Shown here: piece after piece, positions 11,176 to 21,977 of the stretch | Numbering within the stretch: the first letter of the stretch is position 1 | Layout: each line of letters begins with the position of its first letter | NCBI RefSeq assembly: GCF_003286085.1 | Contig: NW_020825380.1 | Location: 62,001-126,000 of the forward strand | Direction: 5' to 3' | DNA length: 64,000 bases | From: Drosophila persimilis | Taxonomy: Eukaryota; Arthropoda; Insecta; Diptera; Drosophilidae | Position numbers and translations under genes: made by a program | Notes under the pieces: model-generated | Seen by the model: the letters and a program-made list of their open reading frames with translations, nothing else | Databases searched by the model: none | Told to the model about the DNA's origin: nothing

Positions 11176-11661
11176 TGTAGTATGCTCATATTAAAGTAAA
11201 GTAAAGTATTCATTATTTCGAATACCCACTGTACCGACGGTACTTAAAGAATACACACTGTAACACTTTGTTTCAGTGTTTACGTAACAATAAAGTCCCA
11301 GACATTCTGGGTGATCGTATTACGATTCACTCAAGAATGCCTCGAGCGACCCAAGTGCAGCGTCAGCATGTTCCCATGACTTGACGGCACTAATATATGT
11401 ACATGCATACACACATATATCTTCCCTCGCGCTCTCGCTGCCAACAGCGCTGAGCATATTCACACATATACATACTAACATATAAGAGATAAGAACACAT
11501 AGTTCTGCCGCTCCGCCGGCGTCACTGGCAGCGCAGCTCCGGGGCTTTGGGCTTACAAAAGCCCAAAACACAATTGTAAAATTGAGAACATAAAACACAA
11601 TAAAACAGATCGGAGGGTTGAGCCCCAACGATCCAACAAAAGGATTGAACATCGTTTTACA
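11176..11661 (+). repeat. mdg1-like element, 5' LTR
   Basis: A 486-base LTR starting TGTAGTATGC and ending TTTTACA, immediately followed by the primer site. The 3' partner is at 37531-38015. An AATAAA-type signal lies near 11289 and another near 11601. A GC-rich segment near 11510-11550 differs from the 3' LTR by a 3-base indel and substitutions. Confidence 0.9.
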
Positions 11662-11677
11662 TGGCGACCGTGACAGG
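11662..11677 (+). promoter_or_regulatory. mdg1-like primer-binding site (tRNA-Arg type)
   Basis: TGGCGACCGTGACAGG abuts the LTR end. This 16-base motif is the arginine-tRNA primer site of the mdg1/412/blood group, and is the main reason for that group assignment. Confidence 0.85.
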
Positions 11678-12571
11678 ACCGATATACGTCCTACGCGATG
11701 GATCGACCTAAGGATAGAAAAAAAAAATTTTTCAAAAAAAAAAGTGTTAAAATTAATAAAGACAAAGAATGGCCGACATAAAAAAAAAAATATAATACTA
11801 TGTGATTTCGTTTTAAAAATCGGACACAGTCAAAAGAAAATTGATGAATTGGAAAAACTATTGAAATAGTGTTGTCCCCAGTTCCAGTGCCAAGGAAAAC
11901 ACACAGCAGAAAGCCAAACCAGCCGTTTCGCCAGACCCATGCACGACTGCCGACGATATTACGCACAAACCCATGTTGCATTATAATTTATACCCTTAAA
12001 TTTGGGGACTACAATGCGGCCAGGAATATATAATACCCAAGGAGATTTAACAGCCCGCGCTACAAAGAGCGTACACGCAACATAAAACCTGTGCGAAGAC
12101 CAGCACCGGCCCCACCAGACCCAGCAAGGACCAATAATATAAGTGCGAGTGGCATAGGACCGCCCCTTGCACCGTCGATGGACCAACAGGCCAATAATAT
12201 AAGTGCGAGTGGCATAGGACCGCCCCTTGCACCGTCGATGGACCAACAGATTCTGCTCCTACCGAGCAAAGGGATGCACTCAGCCTACAAGAGGCTTTAA
12301 AAGTGTACCCAAACGATGGACCTCGCCCACTCACAATAGCTGAGTACCGGGCACGACAAAAAAAAAAGACACCAACCCCCCCACCAACAAAGGATCAACT
12401 TCGCACTGGTGCGAAGTAATGCAAATGAGCTGCAGAAATGCCATGCCTCATATTGCCAATAATTATAATTTTCTAACTCGAGTTGAAGCACCCTTAAAGT
12501 GCAACTTGAAAATACTAACCTCTGTTAGGCTATTACTAAAACCATGTGATCGATGTTGAATTATATAATGA
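11678..12571 (+). other. mdg1-like leader, A-rich, with 60-bp tandem repeat
   Basis: The leader between primer site and first DINE. It has long A/T runs (11720-11760) and then a proline-rich translated stretch in one frame (PAPAPPDPA) covering about 12060-12300. No convincing start or long conserved ORF is seen. Inside it a 60-base unit is repeated exactly in tandem at 12131-12190 and 12191-12250, keeping the frame. The leader continues in the islands 13686-13865 and 14981-15316. Confidence 0.6.
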
Positions 12572-13685
12572 ACGAGGGGGAACGTTGTGAGTTGCTGCGG
12601 ACACCGCAACTCTACGGTTATACCCGATACTAAGTCAGTATGGCTCTCCTCCGGCAGCGCCGCTAATATTAAACGACACGACAAAGAGTGCGTGCGAGAG
12701 AGACAGAAAATCAGCCTGAGCGTGACGTCGGGCGCTGCGTAGCCACTGCAAATTGATTTGTTCCTTTCGGCTATAAAAATGATCTGATCTGATCCAGATT
12801 CAGCAATCTAATAGATATGGTCATTATCTATGATTCTGCGTTTTTAGTTTTCTCAAATCTGCAATATTGTGGATGCAACAGATTTTCGTCCTTTGTGGGG
12901 GCGGATGGGGGTGGGGCGAAATTCTGAGATATACGTTTTATAGTGACATCTTAAAGGAGTGTGTGCACCAAATTTGGTTACTCTAGCCTTAATAGTCTCT
13001 GAGATTTGTGGTTGCCTCAGATTTTCGTCCTTTGCGGGGGCGGAAGGGGGTGTGGCGAAATTTGGACAGGAAACGGTCAAGGTCCGATATCACAGGAGTG
13101 TGGATACCAAATTTGGTTGCTCTGGCTTTTATAGGTTCTGAGATCCTTGAACTCATATTTTGCAATTGGCAAAACCGACCATGAAACCTGTGTGTTAGAG
13201 TGAGACAGAGCGAGAAAGAGTGAAATTGTTTTCGTGATTCTGGCTGTAATAATTATACGATCTGGTTCAGATTTTGCACTCTAGAAGATATAGTCATCTT
13301 CTACGATTCTGCGTTTTTAGTTTTATCGTATCGTCGAAATTGTGGATGCCACAGATTTTCGCCCTTTGTGGGGGCGGAAGTGGGCGGGGGCAAAGTTTTG
13401 AAATATTTTTGGAGCAGTGACATATCACAGAAGTCTGGATCCAAAACATCGTTGCTCTAGCTCTTATAGTCTTTGAGCATTAGGCGCTGAAGGGGACGGA
13501 CAGACGGACAGACGGACAGACGGACGGACGGACAGACAGACAGGGCTCAATCGACTCGGCTATTGATGCTGATCAAGAATATATATACTTTATAGGGTCG
13601 GAAACGATTCCTTCTGGACGTTACACACATCCACTTTCACCACAAATCTAATATACCCCAATACTCATTTTGAGTATCGGGTATA
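12572..13685 (-). mobile_element. DINE-1/Helentron element (complete, - orientation)
   Basis: Reads in reverse from the 3' hairpin end (ACGAGGGGGAACGTTGTGAG at 12572) to the 5' TATACCCGATACTC end at 13685. It belongs to the same subfamily as the element at 8278-9390. The microsatellite is at 13495-13545. It is inserted in the mdg1-like leader. Confidence 0.88.
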
Positions 13686-13865
13686 AAAACCTGTAAATCG
13701 ATCACATGTCCCTTAACATTTTTTTTCTTCCTTCATTATGGTCAAATATTAAAAAAAAAAAAAATATAATAGTTATATTGATGAAATTTTAAAGGGTAAA
13801 AAAAAAAAGGAAGGGTATATAGATATGTGTGTTCATGAGAAAAAAAAAATTTTTAATAAATTTTT

Positions 13866-14980
13866 TATACCCGATACTCAAAATGAGTATTGGGGTATAT
13901 TAGATTTGTGGTAAAAGTGGATGTGTGTAACGTCCAGAAGGAATCGTTTCCGACCCCATAAAGTATATATATTCTTGATCAGCATCAATAGCCGAGTCGA
14001 TTGAGCCCTGTCTGTCTGTCCGTCCGTCCGTCTGTCCGTCTGTCCGTCTGTCCGTCCCCTTCAGCGCCTAATGCTCAAAGACTATAAGAGCTAGAGCAAC
14101 GATGTTTTGGATCCAGACTTCTGTGATATGTCACTGCTCCAAAAATATTTCAAAACTTTGCCCCGCCCACTTCCGCCGCCACAAAGGGCGAAAATCTGTG
14201 GCATCCACAATTTTAAAGATACGAGAAAACAAAAAACGCAGAATCGTAGAGAATGACCATATCTTTTAGACTGCAGAATCTGAATTCGATCGTATTACTA
14301 TTATAGCCAGCATCAAGAAAACAATTTCATTTTTTCTCGCCCTGTCTCTCTCTAACACACAGGTAGCATAGGCGGCTTTGCTTAGAGTAAAACATTAGCG
14401 CCTAGATCTCAGAGACTATAAAAGCTAGAGCAACCAAATTTGGTATCCACACTCCTAATATATCAGACCGAGACGAGTTTGTTTCAAAATTTCGCCACAC
14501 CCCCTTCCGCCCCCGCAAAGGATGCAAATCTGGGGATATTCACAAATCTCAAAGACTATTAACGCTAGAGTAACCAAATTTGGAATCCGCACTTCTCTTA
14601 GATCTCACTATAAAACGTGTATCTCAAAATTTCGCCCCACCCCCTTCCGCCCCCACAAAGGACGAAAATCTGTTGCATCCACAATATTGCAGATTCGAGA
14701 AAACTAAAAATGGGGAATCATAGATAACGACCATATCTATCAGATTGCTGAATCTGGATCAGATCAGATAATTTTTGTAGCCAAAAGGAACAAATCAATT
14801 TGCAGTGGCTACGCAGCGCGTGACATCACGCTCAGACTGATTTTCTGTCTCTCTCGCACGCACTCTTTGTCGTGTCGTTTAATATTAGCGGCGTCTGCCG
14901 GAGGAAAGCCATACTGACTTAGTATCGGGTATAACTGTAGAGTTGCGGTGTCCGCAGCAACTCACAACGTTCCCCCTCGT
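13866..14980 (+). mobile_element. DINE-1/Helentron element (complete, + orientation)
   Basis: 5' end at 13866, microsatellite about 14008-14055, terminal hairpin and CCCCCTCGT end at 14980. It faces the previous element 5' end to 5' end across a 180-base A/T-rich island (13686-13865) of mdg1-like leader with poly-A runs and no gene. Confidence 0.88.
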
Positions 14981-15082
14981 TTTATTATTGAAAAGAATAA
15001 ATGAATAGCAGATAATTAAAAAAAAAATAAAAATAAAAACCCCAACATTGTAGAAACCAATTTTTGAGAGAAAATCATCACC

Positions 15083-15310
15083 ATGGGTTGGTTCGGTTCT
15101 GACGATAGTCAGACCAAAGACAATACGGCCAATGTGGTCAATAATGTCAAAATAATAGACCACAGGGATGATCTCAATGCACTCTGGTTATTACTTCTGA
15201 TTTTAACCATTGTCAGTGTTTTACAATTCCTTTTAACATTGTATGTAAAACATAATAGGATAATTAAAAAGAGATATATGAGTAGGGCAAACAATTTAGA
15301 TAGAGTTTAA
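15083..15310 (+). CDS. Small membrane-protein ORF of the mdg1-like element
   Basis: A 75-residue ORF, the only intact plus-strand frame in a 336-base island between two inverted DINEs. The ATG has a strong context (atcaccATGGG). The N-terminus MGWFGS fits the myristoylation pattern M-G-x3-S. Residues about 34-55 are strongly hydrophobic (LWLLLLILTIVSVLQFLLTL), followed by a basic tail (KHNRIIKKRYMSRANN), as in a short single-pass membrane protein with a cytoplasmic basic end. It lies upstream of gag. Small upstream ORFs have been described for mdg1-group elements, as I recall, but I cannot name this one. Function is unknown; particle or membrane targeting is a guess. Confidence 0.6.
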   Translation: MGWFGSDDSQTKDNTANVVNNVKIIDHRDDLNALWLLLLILTIVSVLQFLLTLYVKHNRIIKKRYMSRANNLDRV

Positions 15311-15316
15311 AAAAAA

Positions 15317-16428
15317 ACGAGGGGGAACGTTGTGAGTTGCTGCGGACACCGCAACTCTACATTTATACCCGATACTTAGTCAGTATGGCTCTTCTCCGGC
15401 AGCGCCGCTAATATTAAACGACACGACAAAGAGTGCGTGCCTGAGAGACTGCGTAGCCACTGCAAATTGATTTGTTTCCTTTGGCTATAAAAATGATCTG
15501 ATCTGATCTGATCCAGATTCAGCAATTTGATAGATATGGTCGTTATCTATGATTCTGCGTTTTTAGTTTTCTCGAATCTTCAATATTGTGGATGCAACAG
15601 ATTTTCGTCCTTTGTGTGGGCGGAAGGGGGTGGGGCGAAATTTTGAGATAAATGTTTTATAGTGAGATCTAACAAAAGTGCGGATAGCAAATTTGGTTAC
15701 TCTAGCCTTAATAGTCTCTGAGATTTGTGAATATCCCCAGATTTTCATCCTTTGCGGGGGCGGAAGGGGGTGTGGCGAAGTTTTGAAACAAACTCGTCTC
15801 GGTCCGATATATTATGAGTGTGGATACCAAATTTCGTTGCTCTAGCTTTTATAGTCTCTGAGATCTAGGCGCTAATGTTTTACTCTAAGCAAAGCCGCCT
15901 ATGCTACGTGTGTGTTAGAGAGAGACAGGGCGAGAAAAAATGAAATTGTTTTCTTGATGGTGGCTATAATAATAAAACGATCTAATTCAGATTCTGCAGT
16001 CTAAAAGATATGGTCATTCTCTACGATTCTGCGTTTTTGGTTTTCTCGTATCTTTAAAATTGTGGATGCCACAGATTTTCGCCCTTTGTGGGGGCGGAAG
16101 TGGGCGGGGCAAAGTTTTGAAATATTTTTGTAGCAGTGACATATCACAGAAGTCTGGATCCAAAACATCGTTGCTCTAGCTCTTATAGTCTTTGAGCATT
16201 AGGCGCTGAAGGGGACGGACAGACGGACAGACGGACGGACGGACAGACGGACAGACGGACGGACGGACAGACGGACAGACAGACATGGCTCAATCGACTC
16301 GGCTATTGATGCTGATCAAGAATATATATACTTTATGGGGTCGGAAACGATTCCTTCTGGACGTTACACACATCCACTTTTACCACAAATCTAATATACC
16401 CCAATACTCATTATGAGTATCGGGTATA
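15317..16428 (-). mobile_element. DINE-1/Helentron element (- orientation, small internal deletion)
   Basis: The 3' hairpin end is at 15317 and the 5' end at 16428. The sequence 'gcctgagagactgcgtagcc' near 15440 lacks about 50 bases present in other copies (the phase with cgtgacgtcgggcgctgc). The microsatellite (16215-16288) is the longest in the window. It is inserted between the small ORF and gag of the mdg1-like element. Confidence 0.86.
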
Positions 16429-17350
16429 AAAATTGGTCTCAACGACCCCTAGGAGCATAATAGAGCTCGAATACATGTACATGGGTACATTTCAGGTAGA
16501 ATTACCGCCTTTAATATATTGTTACAAAGACAAAATAAAATGTCTCGTAGAACAGCAGCAGCCATTAGGGCTACCCACGATAGGAATGAAAATTTCGAAT
16601 ATAGAGCTTAAGCAATCTTAGCCGCATTCCCCAATCCAATTAGCATATACGAGTTCGAATACTCATATATGAATGAATATAATTTACCTTTTTCACCACT
16701 AATTCATTGTGATGCCACACAAATGGGTATCGTATTATCAACCATACCCGGCATCCTCGTAAACAGCCAAATAATAGAAAATGAAATTCTAGGAAGAATT
16801 ATGATTGCTAATGTTAGATTGTCTTCCAATCGGAATGGACAACATTAACAAACACATATGGACTGGCTTACGATCTGCGCTAAAGTTTGCACTCTAAGAG
16901 CAGAATTCGATAAGTCATACAAATGCTTAACGCAGAACAGACCTACACAAAATAGTACGGTCATTAAACATACAACTAATTTGGTAAACATATATAATGA
17001 GGTCAGAGAACTTTTTCTAGAGAACAGACAAAGACTTACTGATATACATTGGTTTCAAGCTACAGACGTCTTCAAACGTCTAAGGGAACGATTAGTATTC
17101 GTTAAAGAAAAATTCAATCTAGACATACACATCCCAAATCTTCTAAACACAGCTGCGACATATATACCAGCTGTAGAATCGGAATCAAGGCCAATAAGTC
17201 CCAGGCCCCCGAATGTAAAAAATATTATCATTATATCGGAAGACGATTCTCGATCAAATAGATCGAACCATCCGGTGAACGACGACAAACCGTCGACTAG
17301 TTCAGCAAACAGCGTGGTTGGGCAAGAACCAACCACAATGGCAGACGAAA
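16429..17350 (+). pseudogene. gag: mdg1-like gag, N-terminal part (decayed)
   Basis: A possible gag start is the ATG at 16540 (MSRRTAAAIRATHDRNENFE). The same frame is broken by stops at 16609 and near 16850. It reopens at 16858 (MDWLTICAKV) and runs to the DINE at 17351, with a basic/helical region and then a Ser/Pro/Asp-rich linker. Codon phase is constant through these segments, so the stops look like point mutations rather than separate genes. Gag continues after the DINE at 18429 (IAQRAYIKDISHAIPEFNG). Which of the first segments is truly gag rather than leader ORF is uncertain. Confidence 0.6.
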
Positions 17351-18428
17351 AGAGGGGGAACGTTGTGAGTTGCTGCGGACACCGCAACTTCGGCAGACGC
17401 CGCTAATATTAAGCGACACGACAAAGAGTGCGTGCGAGAGAGACAGAAAATCAGTCTGAGCGTGACGTCGGGCGCTGCGTAGCCACTGCAAATTGATTTG
17501 TTCCTTTTGGCTAAAAAAATGGTCTGATCTGATCCAGATTCAGCAATCTAATAGATATGGTCATTATCTATGATTCTGCGTTTTTAGTTTTCTCAAATCT
17601 GCAATATTGTGGATGCAACAGATTTTCGTCCTTTGTGGGGGCGGATGGGGGTGGGGCGAAATTCTGAGATATACGTTTTATAGTGACATCTTAAAGGAGT
17701 GTGTGCACCAAATTTGGTTACTCTAGCCTTAATAGTCTCTGAGATTTGTGGTTGCCTCAGATTTTCGTCCTTTGCGGGGGCGGAAGGGGGTGTGGCGAAA
17801 TTTTGAAACAAACTCGTCTCGGTCCGATATATTAGGAGTGTGGATACCAAATTTGGCTGCTCTAGCTTGTATAGTCTCTGAGATCTAGGCGCTAATGTTT
17901 TACTCTAAGCAAAGCCGCCTATGCTACGTGTGTGTTAGAGAGAGACAGGGCGAGAAAAAATGAAATTATTTTCTTGATGCTGGCTATAATAATAATACGA
18001 TCGAATTCAGATTCTGCAGTCTAAAAGATATGGTCATTCTCTACGATTCTGCGTTTTTGGTTTTCTCGTATCTTTAAAATTGTGGATGCCACAGATTTTC
18101 GCCCTTTGTGGCGGCGGAAGTGGGCGGGGCAAAGTTTTGAAATATTTTTGGAGCAGTGACATATCACAGAAGTCTGGATCCAAAACATCGTTGCTCTAGC
18201 TCTTATAGTCTTTGAGCATTAGGCGCTGAAGGGGACGGACAGACGGACAGACGGACGGACGGACGGACAGACGGACAGACAGACATGGCTCAGTCGACTC
18301 GGCTATTCATGCTGATCAAGAATATATATACTTTATGGGGTCGGAAACGATTCCTTCTGGACGTTACACACATCCACTTTTACCACAAATCTAATATACC
18401 CCAATACTCATTTTGAGTATCGGGTATA
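17351..18428 (-). mobile_element. DINE-1/Helentron element 'a' (- orientation), recombination partner
   Basis: The 3' end at 17351 keeps the hairpin but lacks the adjacent subterminal inverted repeat (cgcaactt joins cggcagacgcc directly). The 5' end is at 18428. Private variants (gcggcgg at 18111-18117, ctcagtcgactcggctattcatg near 18290) allow it to be recognised as one parent of the hybrid DINE at 19078-19687. Confidence 0.87.
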
Positions 18429-19077
18429 ACAATTGCCCAACGGGCATATATCAAAGATATTTCGCACGCCATTCCGGAATTTAATGGACAGAAACTCCAT
18501 TTACAAAGATTCATTACGGCAGTCAAATTGGTCAATCTAACGAAAGGACCATACGAAAATTTAGCTATAGAAGTAATTAAATCAAAAGTAATAGGAACTA
18601 CATTGTATAAAATACAAGATGAAACCACCATTAGCGCAATAATAAAGAAATTGCAAGACACTATTGTCGGAGAGTCATCAGATGTTATAAAGGCTAAAAT
18701 GGCAAAAGTATGCCAAAAAGGCAAAACAGCCGCCCAATTCACAACAGAGATTGATGATATGAGAAAACTTCTAGAAGCATCATACATTGATGAGGGTTTG
18801 CCAGCGGAACACGCCGATAAGTTCAGCTGCAAAGAGGCCATTAGTACAATGGTTAAAAATTGCGAGCACGGCAGACTAAAAACAATACTAGAAGCAGGCA
18901 CATTCCCAACAATGAATGATGCCGTAGCAAAATATATACAGTGTAGTACAGAGATGACTGGTAGTGCAAGTTCAATATTGTACACCAGACAAGGACAAGT
19001 CTACCGCGGTAGTAACTTTCGAGGTAACTATCGTGGTGGAGGAAATGGTCGTGGTTACAACCACAACCATATTTACA
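18429..19077 (+). pseudogene. gag: mdg1-like gag, capsid segment, duplicate 1
   Basis: Open throughout, continuing the gag frame from before DINE 'a'. It encodes a capsid-like helical segment (ITAVKLVNLTKGPYENLAIE) and a C-terminal Arg/Gly-rich stretch (RGSNFRGNYRGGGNGRGY) suited to RNA binding. The apparent ORF extends a few codons into the DINE. The authentic C-terminus of gag is at 21800-21974. Confidence 0.8.
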
Positions 19078-19687
19078 ACGAGGGGGAACGTTGTGAGTTG
19101 CTGTGGACACCGCACTGGCTCTGGCTTTTATAGGTTCTGAGATCCTTGAACTCATATTTTGCAATTGGCTAAACCGACCATGAAACCTGTGTGTTAGAGT
19201 GAGACAGAGCGAGAAAGAGTGAAATTGTTTTCGTGATTCTGGCTGTAATAATTATACGATCTGGTTCAGATTTTGCACTCTAGAAGATATAGTCATCTTC
19301 TACGATTCTGCGTTTTTAGTTTTCTCGTATCGTCGAAATTGTGGATGCCACAGATTTTCGCCCTTTGTGGGGGCGGAAGTGGGCGGGGCAAAGTTTTGAA
19401 ATATTTTTGGAGCAGTGACATATCACAGAAGTCTGGATCCAAAACATCGTTGCTCTAGCTCTTATAGTCTTTGAGCATTAGGCGCTGAAGGGGACGGACA
19501 GACGGACAGACGGACGGACGGACGGACAGACGGACAGACAGACATGGCTCAGTCGACTCGGCTATTCATGCTGATCAAGAATATATATACTTTATGGGGT
19601 CGGAAACGATTCCTTCTGGACGTTACACACATCCACTTTTACCACAAATCTAATATACCCCAATACTCATTTTGAGTATCGGGTATA
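19078..19687 (-). mobile_element. Hybrid DINE-1 element between duplicated gag segments
   Basis: Its left part (3' end, ctggacaccgcactggctctggctttt deletion join) matches DINE 'b' at 20337, and its right part matches DINE 'a'. The switch lies within 19372-19409: position 19371 agrees with 'b' and position 19410 agrees with 'a'. It is much shorter than a complete DINE because the parent 'b' already lacked about 0.4 kb of the 3' half. Confidence 0.85.
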
Positions 19688-20336
19688 ACAATTGCCCAAC
19701 GGGCATATATCAAAGATATTTCGCACGCCATTCCGGAATTTAATGGACAGAAACTCCATTTACAAAGATTCATTACGGCAGTCAAATTGGTCAATCTAAC
19801 GAAAGGACCATACGAAAATTTAGCTATAGAAGTAATTAAATCAAAAGTAATAGGAACTACATTGTATAAAATACAAGATGAAACCACCATTAGCGCAATA
19901 ATAAAGAAATTGCAAGACACTATTGTCGGAGAGTCATCAGATGTTATAAAGGCTAAAATGGCAAAAGTATGCCAAAAAGGCAAAACAGCCGCCCAATTCA
20001 CAACAGAGATTGATGATATGAGAAAACTTCTAGAAGCATCATACATTGATGAGGGTTTGCCAGCGGAACACGCCGATAAGTTCAGCTGCAAAGAGGCCAT
20101 TAGTACAATGGTTAAAAATTGCGAGCACGGCAGACTAAAAACAATACTAGAAGCAGGCACATTCCCAACAATGAATGATGCCGTAGCAAAATATATACAG
20201 TGTAGTACAGAGATGACTGGTAGTGCAAGTTCAATATTGTACACCAGACAAGGACAAGTCTACCGCGGTAGTAACTTTCGAGGTAACTATCGTGGTGGAG
20301 GAAATGGTCGTGGTTACAACCACAACCATATTTACA
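19688..20336 (+). pseudogene. gag: mdg1-like gag, capsid segment, duplicate 2
   Basis: An exact second copy of 18429-19077. One of the two is surplus; the downstream one is the copy that would have been contiguous with the gag C-terminus at 21800 before the DINE 'b' / element D insertion. The identity of the copies suggests that the duplication is recent. Confidence 0.82.
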
Positions 20337-20910
20337 ACGAGGGGGAACGTTGTGAGTTGCTGTGGACACCGCACTGGCTCTGGCTTTTATAGGTTCTGAG
20401 ATCCTTGAACTCATATTTTGCAATTGGCTAAACCGACCATGAAACCTGTGTGTTAGAGTGAGACAGAGCGAGAAAGAGTGAAATTGTTTTCGTGATTCTG
20501 GCTGTAATAATTATACGATCTGGTTCAGATTTTGCACTCTAGAAGATATAGTCATCTTCTACGATTCTGCGTTTTTAGTTTTCTCGTATCGTCGAAATTG
20601 TGGATGCCACAGATTTTCGCCCTTTGTGGGGGCGGAAGTGGGCGGGGCAAAGTTTTGAAATATTTTTGTAGCAGTGACATATCACAGAAGTCTGGATCCA
20701 AAACATCGTTGCTCTAGCTCTTATAGACTTTGAGCATTAGGCGCTGGAGGGGACGGACAGACAGACATGGCTCAATCGACTCGGCTATTGATGCTGATCA
20801 AGAATATATATACTTTATGGGGTCGGAAACGATTCCTTCTGGACGTTACACACATCCACTTTCACTACAAATCTAATATACCCCAATACTCATTTTGAGT
20901 ATCGGGTATA
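20337..20910 (-). mobile_element. DINE-1/Helentron element 'b', internally deleted
   Basis: The 3' end is at 20337 and the 5' end at 20910, with a very short microsatellite (20750-20768). The 3' half is deleted between the terminal hairpin and the module ctggcttttataggttctg. Its 5' end has the variant agtgaaagtgg, shared only with the DINE inside element D (41164). The adjoining 868 bases on its 5' side are element D sequence, so this DINE appears to have arrived together with that segment. Confidence 0.85.
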
Positions 20911-21778
20911 ATAATGAAAATAAAATTATGAAACTACTATGCAAATATGAGTTAACGAATATGAAATTTTTCTTATTTCCGTCGGTAAATAATTAATATG
21001 TTCGCCCTCTCCAGGCATGATCTAGGTGGTCTACTACTAACTGTACGTTTCCATTTGAATAGTTGAGTAATTAAGTTGGTTATGTTGGCCAGTTCTATTA
21101 CCAGTTTCGAAGGTATAAGTCCGGATAATGGACAGTCTCTACTTATCATAAATAGACGATCGTGATTCCTAAACTCTGTGACTTTTTCCTAACACAAACT
21201 AGAATTTGATAAGGGAATCTCTACAGCCAAGCTCGAGATAATTTAATGAATATAACTTTGAGTCGGGGTATCCGTCTTTTGAATAGTTAGTTATCTCGTT
21301 GGTGGAGTCCTATATCGTGATATTAGCATATTGTAACTACCTATATAAGCTAGTCCATCCGGCGTACGAGACAACAGATTATACATAGGTCGACTTTTCC
21401 AACCATGAAAATTAGTCGTAGATTCCGTAGGCAACAGCTGTCGTACTCCCACCCGGAGAGATCTATCAGTATGGCATTACCAGAGAATTATTGTTTTGGA
21501 TGGAATATAGAGCTATGGTGGAGCCTAGCCCCCGAATGACATTCCTCTGGTACTAAAGTTAAGTACCAACTTTACGAGAGATCATGTCCCTTCGGGCCCC
21601 ACGTTGGGCGCCAATTATGTAGCGTCCAGGTGTGGGATAGCTGTCGTTTACCCATACTAGTATGAAGAGATTTCGTGTGCACCTCTAGCTATGCTCTGAC
21701 TAAGCTCGCCGGATGGTCGGGGTTCGTTCTACTCTCTCCTATCATATACTGACACACACTCGCATAATGTTTTAGGTG
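20911..21778 (-). mobile_element. Element D fragment (LTR end, primer site, leader) carried beside a DINE
   Basis: The reverse complement of 40296-41163, nearly identical (I noticed at least two substitutions). It includes the end of the element D LTR and its TGGCGCCCAACGTGGGGC primer site (21596-21613), but no coding sequence. On the left it joins a DINE at exactly the position where element D itself has a DINE (41164). On the right it is capped by a 19-base DINE 5' terminus (21781-21799). See the findings for the transduction interpretation. Confidence 0.85.
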
Positions 21779-21780
21779 AG

Positions 21781-21799
21781 TTTTGAGTATCGGGTATAA
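21781..21799 (-). mobile_element. 19-base DINE 5' terminus capping the transduced segment
   Basis: ttttgagtatcgggtataa is the exact 5' end of the DINE family in reverse, isolated from any DINE body. Its outer side meets mdg1-like gag sequence (caacaataatt), where an ordinary DINE insertion would end. Confidence 0.75.
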
Positions 21800-21974
21800 C
21801 AACAATAATTATAATAACAATAGAGGTCGTGTTGGCTATAGGGGAAATAACCGTAATAACGGTGGAACCTATAACAACCAAAGATACAATAGCAATGGAA
21901 ACACACGACAGAAAAATGTTCGTGTTACCCAGACAGCTTCGGGAAACTCCCAAGATCCTTTAGATACACTAAAT
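21800..21974 (+). pseudogene. gag: mdg1-like gag, C-terminal Asn/Arg/Gly tail
   Basis: Continues the gag frame after the DINE 'b'/D insertion with a low-complexity Asn/Arg/Gly stretch (NNNRGRVGYRGNNRNNGG) and ends with TAA just before 21978. There is no zinc knuckle; the basic Arg/Gly tail probably takes the RNA-binding role. pol begins immediately downstream in the -1 frame (A-rich junction aaattaaaaaatcc). Confidence 0.75.
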
Positions 21975-21977
21975 TAA

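Larger units (their letters stand above)
18429..20947 (+). repeat. 1259-bp tandem duplication of gag segment plus DINE
   Basis: The segment from 18429 repeats at 19688 with a constant offset of 1259 bases. The two gag pieces (18429-19077 and 19688-20336) encode identical 201-residue frames over their comparable part. Each unit is a gag piece followed by a DINE remnant. The DINE between the gag pieces is a hybrid of the flanking ones, as expected for unequal crossing-over between DINE 'a' and DINE 'b'. The right limit given is approximate; sequence identity to unit 1 ends in the second DINE. Confidence 0.85.

Noticed and set aside
16205..16290. Regular GACGGACA/GACGGACG repeats, superficially CRISPR-like
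   Set aside because: It is a tetranucleotide microsatellite at a fixed place in every DINE, with no spacers.
17297..17406. Short C-terminal peptides such as RGNVVSCCGHRN appended to gag and env ORFs
   Set aside because: They are translations of the DINE 3' end read through from the host frame, at different frames and positions; no sign of selection or splicing.
18380..18985. 201-residue minus-strand ORF opposite mdg1-like gag (repeated at 19639-20244)
   Set aside because: It is an antisense shadow of gag. The plus-strand frame joins upstream and downstream gag in phase, and the shadow has no recognisable motif.
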